This document shows positions 58,567 to 64,000 of a stretch of DNA of 64,000 bases, piece after piece; within the stretch, counting starts at the first letter, position 1; each line of letters starts with the position of its first letter. The notes below the pieces were generated by a model, which was not told the DNA's origin, did not search any database, and saw only the letters and a program-made list of their open reading frames with translations. The stretch spans positions 19,683-83,682 of the forward strand of contig CAVSZA010000033.1 in NCBI GenBank assembly GCA_963732095.1, written 5' to 3'. The position numbers and the translations under genes were made by a program. Source of the stretch: AP-15 sp963732095 (GTDB lineage: Bacteria; Pseudomonadota; Alphaproteobacteria; ATCC43930; CGMCC-115725).

Positions 58567-59619
58567 ATGTCCAAAAATCACTACTATTCCGAAGCGGCCC
58601 ATGGCCCGCACGATATCTTCGAACTCGGCAACTACCAGTTGGAAAGTGGCATCACGCTGCCGAACGCCCGCATCGCCTACAAGAGGCATGGAACGTTGAA
58701 TGCGGCAAAAGATAATGTGGTGTTGTTCCCGCACATGTGGTCCGGCACATCGAAGGCGATGGAAATCTTCATCGGCGAGGACCGCCCGCTCGACCCAAGA
58801 AAGTACTTCATCATCCTACCGGGCCAGTTCGCCAACGGTTTTTCATCCTCGCCCAGCAACACGCCGCCGCCGTTCAATGGAGGCGCCTTCCCGCATGTCA
58901 CCATCGGTGACGATGTCGTGGCGCAGCACCGGCTGATCACCGAGCGCTACGGCATCCAACGGCTGGAACTGGTGCTCGGCTGGTCGATGGGTGCCGAGCA
59001 GACCTATGAATGGGCAGTGCGCTTCCCGGATATGGTCAAGCGCGCACTGCCGTTCGCCGGCACCGCCAAGACTACGCCACACGACTTCATTTTCGTTCGA
59101 TCGCATGAAGACGCTTTGAAGTCCGATCCCGCATGGGACAATGGATTCTACAAGCATCAGTCGGACGTGCATGTCGGCCTACGGCGGCACGCGCAGATCT
59201 GGTCGGTGATGGGCCTTTGCCAGGGTTTCTACAACAAGGAAGCGTGGCGCGAAGTTGGCTTCACGTCGTTGGAGGACTTCTTGCATCGGTTTTGGGAAGC
59301 CTATTTCGCGCCGATGGACCCGAACAACCTGATCTGGATGGGTTGGAAATGGCGGCATGGTGATGTCAGCCGCCATACGGGTGGCGATCTTGGTGCAGCG
59401 CTCGGCCGCATCAAGGCGAAGACCTATGTGGTGCCGTTCTCACGCGATATGTTTTTCCCTCCCGACGACTGCGAAGCCGAGCAGAAGCTGATCCCGAACA
59501 GCAAGTTCCGCGTGGTCGACAGCCTGTGGGCGCATTTCGCCATGTTTTGCATGACCAACTCAGACCGTGATCAGATCGACTCTTGCATTCGCGACCTGCT
59601 GGCAGAACCGGTTAGGTAA
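58567..59619 (+). CDS. Alpha/beta hydrolase of the homoserine O-acetyltransferase (MetX) family
   Basis: A 350-residue protein from ATG 58567. Motifs of the MetX-like fold: FELGNYQLESGITLPNARIA, YKRHGTLNAAKDNVVLFPHM, then LELVLGWSMGAEQTYEWAVR with nucleophile Ser in GWSMG, and final SRDMFFPPDDCEAEQ (Asp) and LWAHFAMFCM (His). MetX enzymes have GGSMGG and N-terminal residues for homoserine binding that are not seen here, so this is a divergent relative acting on an unknown ester or acyl acceptor. It is followed convergently by an SDR gene. Confidence 0.82.
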   Translation: MSKNHYYSEAAHGPHDIFELGNYQLESGITLPNARIAYKRHGTLNAAKDNVVLFPHMWSGTSKAMEIFIGEDRPLDPRKYFIILPGQFANGFSSSPSNTPPPFNGGAFPHVTIGDDVVAQHRLITERYGIQRLELVLGWSMGAEQTYEWAVRFPDMVKRALPFAGTAKTTPHDFIFVRSHEDALKSDPAWDNGFYKHQSDVHVGLRRHAQIWSVMGLCQGFYNKEAWREVGFTSLEDFLHRFWEAYFAPMDPNNLIWMGWKWRHGDVSRHTGGDLGAALGRIKAKTYVVPFSRDMFFPPDDCEAEQKLIPNSKFRVVDSLWAHFAMFCMTNSDRDQIDSCIRDLLAEPVR

Positions 59620-59629
59620 CCCCGACACA

Positions 59630-60373
59630 TTATTGGGCGATAAAGCCGCCGTCTACCACCAACTCCGTACCAGTGATGAACGAGGCTTCATCAGAAGCCA
59701 GGAACAACACCCCGTAGGCCACCTCGATCGGTTTCCCGATCCGGCGCAGCGGTGTCATCGCGATCTTATCGTTGCGCTCGCCGGCATTGGTTGCGTTCAA
59801 CATCGGCGGCATATAGCCAGGGTGCACGGTGTTGACCCGGACACCGGATGGGCCGTATCGGACCGCGGCGGCTTTGGAGTAGATCCGCACTGCGCCTTTA
59901 GAGGCGTGATACGCCGGATGGCCACTGTCGCTGCCGACAAATCCCATGATCGAGCTGATATTGACGATCGACCCGCCACCAGCCTTTGCCATCTGCTCGG
60001 CGGCAAGCTTGGTGCCAAGGAACACGCTGGTCTGGTTGACGGCAGTGATGCGATGCCAGCCTTCTAGCCCATTATGGTCGCCAACTGAGCTGCCCGAGAT
60101 CCCGGCGTTATTCACCAAGATGTCCAACCTGCCATACGTCGCCACCGCCTTCGCGATCAAATCGATCCACTCCGCCTCGTTGGTGACGTCGATCTTCGCG
60201 GCCGTGGCCTCCCCGTCACCGGCGCGGATGTCGGCGGCGACAACTTCCGCATCGCTTTCGAGGATATCGGCGACGACCACCTTAGCGCCCTCCGCCGCGA
60301 ACAGCCGCGCTTCGGCTTCGCCCATGCCATGGGCGCCACCGGTGATGATCGCAACCTTGTCCTTCAGACGCAT
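59630..60373 (-). CDS. Short-chain dehydrogenase/reductase
   Basis: A 247-residue classical SDR. Cofactor motif KVAIITGGAHGMGEAEARLF with acidic residue after strand 2 (VVVADILE), favouring NAD; then DILVNNAGISGSS, NISSIMGF with catalytic Ser, AYHASKGAVRIYSK with Tyr-x-x-x-Lys, and FLASDEASFITGTELVVDGG. It resembles cyclohexanol or 3-alpha-type dehydrogenases, but the substrate is unknown. Its 3' end is 10 bp from the stop of the hydrolase gene, and it is divergent from the truncated SDR at 60462. Confidence 0.9.
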   Translation of the reverse strand: MRLKDKVAIITGGAHGMGEAEARLFAAEGAKVVVADILESDAEVVAADIRAGDGEATAAKIDVTNEAEWIDLIAKAVATYGRLDILVNNAGISGSSVGDHNGLEGWHRITAVNQTSVFLGTKLAAEQMAKAGGGSIVNISSIMGFVGSDSGHPAYHASKGAVRIYSKAAAVRYGPSGVRVNTVHPGYMPPMLNATNAGERNDKIAMTPLRRIGKPIEVAYGVLFLASDEASFITGTELVVDGGFIAQ

Positions 60374-60461
60374 GACCGACCTCGTCTTGCTGGGGTCGGG
60401 AGCATATCCCTTCAGGATCGGTGTTTGCTATGCACGATTCGGCGGCATGATTGAGGGGCAA

Positions 60462-60790
60462 ATGGCGGACTGGACTGATCAAGTAGCAATCGTCACTGGA
60501 GGTTCCCGCGGCATCGGGCGGGCGATTGCGCGAGCGCTGGCAGCGCGGGGCGCGGCGATCTGCATTAATTATGCAAGCCGCACGGCGGAGGCGGAACCAG
60601 CCGCCACCGAAATTGCGGCGGCGGGCCGACGCGTCATTGCGATCCAGGCAGATGTCGCCGATGCCGACGCGGTGGCGCGGATGGTCGTGCGTACCGAGGC
60701 CGAGCTGGGGCCGGTCAGCATCCTCGTAAACAATGCCGGCATATCGTCACCGGCAACCTTGGAGAGCTACACACTCCAGGGATGGATCAA
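60462..60790 (+). pseudogene. SDR family protein, truncated by IS110-type sequence
   Basis: From ATG 60462 (GAGGGGCAA upstream) the frame reads QVAIVTGGSRGIGRAIARAL, INYASRTAEAEPAATEIAAA and VSILVNNAGISSPATLESYT, the first 110 residues of a FabG-like SDR with intact cofactor motif. After LQGWIK the sequence changes to IS110-type DNA read from the opposite strand. The Ser-Tyr-Lys catalytic part is lost. Confidence 0.8.
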
Positions 60791-61095
60791 GTGCGCCTCC
60801 ACCCGCGCGCCCTCAGCCACCGCGCCAACCAGAAGCCGTCGCGGCCGGCTTCGAAGACAAGTGCGATCCGCGTGATCTCGCGCCCGGCCCTGACCGCCTC
60901 ATCGCGCCAGCGATGCAGCAGGCAAAGCAGCCTTTCTGCACTCGGCACCAGTCTCCACCGTTCTCGCGCTCACCCATTTCCGTGACAATGTCCTTAGAAC
61001 AAATCTCCCCAGCGCCAACTTACGCGCCAGCTATCCGAACTCTCAAATTCGATCAATGCCGAGCTAACCAACGTCGACTAGCGGTTGCACGAAAT
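60786..61095 (-). pseudogene. IS110-type transposase, N-terminal fragment
   Basis: The minus strand reads FESSDSWRVSWRWGDLF with stops, then LLCLLHRWRDEAVRAGREIT, RIALVFEAGRDGFWLARWL-RARG. This is the DEDD-type N-terminal domain of a subgroup of IS110 transposases in which RIAVAFEAGRDGFWLARWLR is very conserved. Stops and the lost C-terminal Ser domain show decay. It cut the adjacent SDR gene. Confidence 0.65.
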
Positions 61096-61377
61096 GCGCG
61101 GCACTATCTCGGCGTGCCTGGCCTAGACTCGTGGTTAGGGCAATGCGCTGTTTAACCTGCCGCAGCGGATCGGAATTACTCGACAACTCTCAAGGAACAT
61201 CTGAAGTGATATTTATCGCGCGCAACTGTCGTGAAGAACTGGTCAACTCGTAAGATGACGTGGGCTCGCGCGCGATCGCCTTGATTGTCAACGGATCGTC
61301 TAGCCAATGCGACTTCGCGCGGAAGCCAGCCTGCCTGGCTCGAGGAAACCACACCTCGCCGCGGTGCTCGAACGGGT

Positions 61378-62197
61378 CTAACCCCAGAGCTCCTTCGAGG
61401 CGAGGCGGGCGCCTTCGGTGAGGCTGCGCAGTTTGGCCCAGGCGAGGTCGGCATGGACCCGGCCGCCGAGGCCGCAATCGGTGCCGGCGATGACGTTCTC
61501 GCGGCCGACGATCTGGGCATAGCGCAGGATGCGATCGGCGACGAGTTGCGGGTGCTCGACGAGGTTGGTGGCGTGGCTGACCACACCCGGCATCAGCATC
61601 TTGCCCGCCGGCAATTTCGCCTGCTGCCAGACCCGCCACTCGTGCTCGTGCCGCACATTGGCAGCCTCGAACGAATAAGTCTGCGCCTTCACGTCGAGGA
61701 TCAGGTCGATGATGTGCTCGAGCGGCAGATCATGGGTGTGCGGCCCATGCCAGCTGCCCCAGCAGGTGATAGCGCACCCTGTCCTCGGGGATGCCGGCGA
61801 GCGCCCGGTTGACGGCGTCGATGCGCAGGCGGGCGAAGCGGCGATAGGACTCGACCGTGGGTTCCGGCTTCAGCATATCCCACCAGTCGGGGAGGCCGGG
61901 GTCGTCGATCTGCAAGACAAACCCGGCGGCCACCACCGCGCGATATTCCTCATGCACCGCGTCGGCCAGAGCGAACAAGAATTCCTCCTCGGTCGGGTAG
62001 TATTCGTTGAAGATGAAATGGTCGAGCCAGCCCGGCGCCAATACCGGTACGAACGCTTCCTCGACCGTGGCCCCCGAGCGCTCGATCGCCGCCTTGAAGG
62101 TGTCGAGCTGGCGGTTGATCGCATCGGGCCCCTTTGATTTGAGCGGACCGCGGGCGACGACGCGTTCAGTCGGGGAGTGGCCCCGCGGCATGAACAT
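61378..62197 (-). pseudogene. Cobalamin-independent methionine synthase (MetE C-terminal-like) protein, frameshifted and 5'-truncated
   Basis: First frame: GPLKSKGPDAINRQLDTFKA, EEAFVPVLAPGWLDHF, FILQIDD-type stretch (GFVLQIDDPGLPDWWD) and GIPEDRVRYH. After a shift near 61745: AQTYSFEAANVRHEHEWRVW, LMPGVVSHATNLVEHPQLVA and GRENVIAGTDCGLGGRVH. These match stand-alone MetE C-terminal-type methyltransferases; the zinc ligands His/Cys (VSHATN and TDCG) are present. The 5' end is missing: at 62197 it joins a lactonase fragment. Confidence 0.8.
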
Positions 62198-62348
62198 CGA
62201 TCCTTCGGGGACCTTTCTCTACGCCGCTAACCAGAATACCGACAATATTGCCGTGTTCCGCATCCACCCGGCCAGCGGCAAGCTCCAATTCAGCACACTC
62301 GTCAATACGCCGACGCCGGTGGATGTGGAGTTCGGTCCGGTAGCCTAG
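62164..62348 (+). pseudogene. Lactonase-type beta-propeller protein, C-terminal stub
   Basis: The plus-strand frame reads WPRGMNIDPSGTFLYAANQN, then TDNIAVFRIHPASGKLQFST and TPVDVEFGPVA to the stop at 62346-62348. PRGxxIDPSGxFLYxANQ and N-I-x-V-F-x-I-D-x-x-S-G-K-L are last-blade motifs of 6-phosphogluconolactonase-type (PF10282) propellers. About 55 residues remain. Confidence 0.7.
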
Positions 62349-62560
62349 CTTTCGTTTCTGGGCGAGAGATTGACTCTGCTGGAGATGTAGTGGTTGTTTC
62401 CGCTAGCCAATGCCCTTGCCGACGCGCTCGGCGTGGCCGAGATTAGCCTGCCGTTGGCGCCGGAGTGTATGCTGGGATTACTGAGGCGACCGCACCAGTA
62501 GCGCCGCCCCGAAGAAGGAAGGCAAGGCGGAATTTGAGAGAGCGGGAGGACCTAGCTAGC

Positions 62561-63630
62561 ATGCGTGCGATGCAGATCATCGAATGGGGCAAGCCGCTCG
62601 AAGCGCGGGAATATCCCGATCCCGAGCCCCAGGGCGAGGAGGTGCTGCTGCGCGTCGAGGCGGCGGGCGTCTGCCACAGCGACGTGCACATCTGGGACGG
62701 GCATTTCGATCTCGGCGACGGCAAGCAGATCTCGCTGGAGTCCCGTGGCGTGCAGCTGCCGTTCACGATGGGGCACGAGATCGCCGGCGAGGTGGCGGCG
62801 CTCGGCCCGCGCGCATCCGGGCGTCAAGGTCGGCGACAAGGTGGTGGCCTACCCGTGGATCGGCTGCGGCGAATGCGCGGTGTGCAGGAAGGGCGAGGAA
62901 CTGCTCTGCCTCAATCCGCGAACCCTCGGTACGAGGCGCGCCGGCGGCTATGGCACGCACGTCATCGTGCCGCACGGCCGCTACCTGCTGCCGCATGAGG
63001 GCGTACCGCAGGGGCTCGCCGCGACCTATACCTGCTCGGGCATCACCGCGTTCTCGGCGCTGAAGAAGACGCGCGAGCATGTCGGCGCCGACGACCATCT
63101 GGTGATCATCGGTGCTGGCGGCGTCGGCGGCAGCGCCGTGCACATCGCGCCGGCCGCGGTCGCCGGCAAGGTCATCGTTGCCGATATCGACGCGCAGAAG
63201 CGCGCGCATGCCCGCCAGATGGGCGCCGTCGCGACCATCGACAACGCCGCGCCCGACGCCGTCAAACAGGTGATGGAGGCGACCGGCGGCGGCGCTGCCG
63301 CGGCGATCGACTTTGTCGGTTCGCCGAAGACGATGGAGTTCGGCGTCAACATCCTGAGGAAGGGCGGCAAGCTCGTCATGGTCGGGCTCTACGGCGGCGC
63401 CCACCCGATCTCGACCGTGCTCTTCCCGTTCAAGATGATGACGATCGAAGGCTCCTATGTCGGCACGCTCGACGATTTGCGCGAACTGCTCGCCCTCGTC
63501 CAGGCCGGCAAGGTGCCGCCGATCCCGATCGAGACCCGGCCCGCCGACCAGGCGAGCGCGGCGCTGAGCGACTTGAAGAGCGGCGGGAAGGTGCGGGGCC
63601 GCGTGGTGCTGCACCACCAGCACGGGGGTC
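62561..63630 (+). pseudogene. Zinc-dependent alcohol dehydrogenase, single frameshift
   Basis: From ATG 62561 (GGGAGGACC upstream) the frame reads AMQIIEWGKPLEAREYPDPE, AGVCHSDVHIWDGHFDLGDG with the catalytic Zn Cys, and LPFTMGHEIAGEVAALG with the Zn His. One inserted base near 62815 shifts to HPGVKVGDKVVAYPWIGCGE, CAVCRKGEELLC (structural Zn), LVIIGAGGVGGSAVHIA (NAD site) and VGLYGGAHPISTVLFPFKMM to KVRGRVVL. Instead of a stop the frame continues into a glyoxalase domain. The ADH family is clear (MDR); the substrate is not. Confidence 0.85.
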
Positions 63631-64000
63631 AATGGATCAGCAATCCGGCGTTCAAATTCGACCATGTCCACATCATCAGCGAAAATCCCAGAGCATCGGC
63701 CGAGTGGTATGTCGAGATGTTCGGCGCCACGATTGCCGCCGACACCGTCGCCCGGGGCGCGCCGCAGATCTTCGCCGATCTCGGCGGCATGACAATTCTT
63801 ATTCGCGGGCGACGACCGGGCGAAGCTCCGGTCGCTGCCAGACCTATTCGGCAATTTGCGGACTTCTCCAGCCATGACGCCAGGGGGATCGACCATTTCG
63901 GGTTCCTGTACCACGGTGATCTCGCAGCATTCTGTGACGAGCTACGGGCAAAGGGCCGTCCTCCCTTGCAAGTAGAACTGAAGAACGGCGTGGGTGGCAG
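63631..64000 (+). CDS. VOC/glyoxalase-family domain fused to the ADH frame, incomplete at window end
   Basis: In frame with the ADH second part, HHQHGGQWISNPAFKFDHVH leads into IISENPRASAEWYVEMFGAT, IFADLGGMTILIRGRRPGEA, IDHFGFLYHGDLAAFCDEL-RAKG. This is a VOC (glyoxalase/bleomycin resistance/extradiol dioxygenase) beta-alpha-beta-beta-beta module; H in FDHVH and H in IDHFGF are at metal-ligand positions. No start codon of its own is seen between the ADH end and the domain; TGG occupies a position where ATG may have stood. The gene runs beyond the window. Confidence 0.7.

Noticed and set aside
58567..59619. MetX homoserine O-acetyltransferase
   Set aside because: The fold and triad fit, but the GGSMGG motif and partner metW are absent, so the specific function is not assigned.
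62763..63914. Long minus-strand open frame of 383 codons
   Set aside because: It is antisense to the ADH and VOC domains, which carry clear conserved motifs; a high-GC shadow frame.

Overview
The window is GC-rich alphaproteobacterial DNA. No rRNA gene or complete tRNA gene is visible, so the genus is left open. Gene content fits soil or aquatic Hyphomicrobiales, Rhodospirillales or Sphingomonadales relatives: Bradyrhizobium-type class III cyclases with TPR tails, PQQ dehydrogenase, DUF3489/DUF2924/serine-recombinase module, IS1380, IS5 and IS110 family elements, a PEP-CTERM protein and an OmpA lipoprotein set. It looks like an accessory, eroding part of a chromosome. About half of the recognisable genes are intact. 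The rest are frameshifted by one or two single-base indels or survive only as N- or C-terminal stubs.

Region by region. 1-7.8 kb: dispersed repeats with gene stubs (terminase, ABC ATPase, TPR, phosphoesterase, TenA, substrate-binding protein) around intact genes for a DUF2846-type lipoprotein, a phasin-like protein and a hemerythrin. 7.9-11 kb: envelope genes (outer-membrane barrel, secreted protein, GlsB/YeaQ-type, OmpA). 11.6-15.6 kb: IS1380-type transposase, a broken metallo-beta-lactamase-fold gene, a GST. 16-24.3 kb: an envelope island with DUF3300-DUF2950 and a DUF2491/DUF350/PspA-like operon. 25-34 kb: B12 radical SAM protein, hydrolase-methyltransferase fusion, cNMP-gated cyclase, CRP-type site with a small exported peptide, Ku stub, and a PQQ dehydrogenase fused to a cupredoxin. 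34.4-37.6 kb: broken IS5 copy, duplicated IS ends around a broken ridA, a broken ClpP-like periplasmic gene and a vapC stub. 37.6-45.3 kb: ilvD, beta-helix protein, Uup, SDR. 45.7-50.3 kb: broken integrase, frameshifted RpiR-type regulator and a five-gene membrane operon (COG4280, small protein, two COG4705 proteins, PepSY). 50.9-54.8 kb: GFA protein, truncated cyclase, DUF3489-DUF2924-serine recombinase module followed by four 65-bp tandem repeats. 56.4-64 kb: cyclase-TPR protein, homoserine-acetyltransferase-like hydrolase, SDRs, IS110 stub, broken MetE-like gene, lactonase stub, and a frameshifted alcohol dehydrogenase fused in frame to a glyoxalase domain that runs off the window.

Two dispersed repeat families explain much of the non-coding DNA. 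R1 (about ten copies) ends in a sequence like the T-arm and 3' acceptor strand of a class II (Ser-type) tRNA plus a conserved tail, and it often sits beside truncated genes. A 235-bp version occurs as an inverted pair at 1-235 and 15365-15600. R2 (five copies, about 110 bp) is GC-rich and two copies are nearly identical. The strongest candidates for new biology are the R1 family, the 47.4-50.3 kb operon (a possible cation transport system with eight repeats of a G-x-x-x-G-D membrane motif), the cupredoxin-fused PQQ dehydrogenase with a lanthanide-type metal site, and the hydrolase-methyltransferase fusion.
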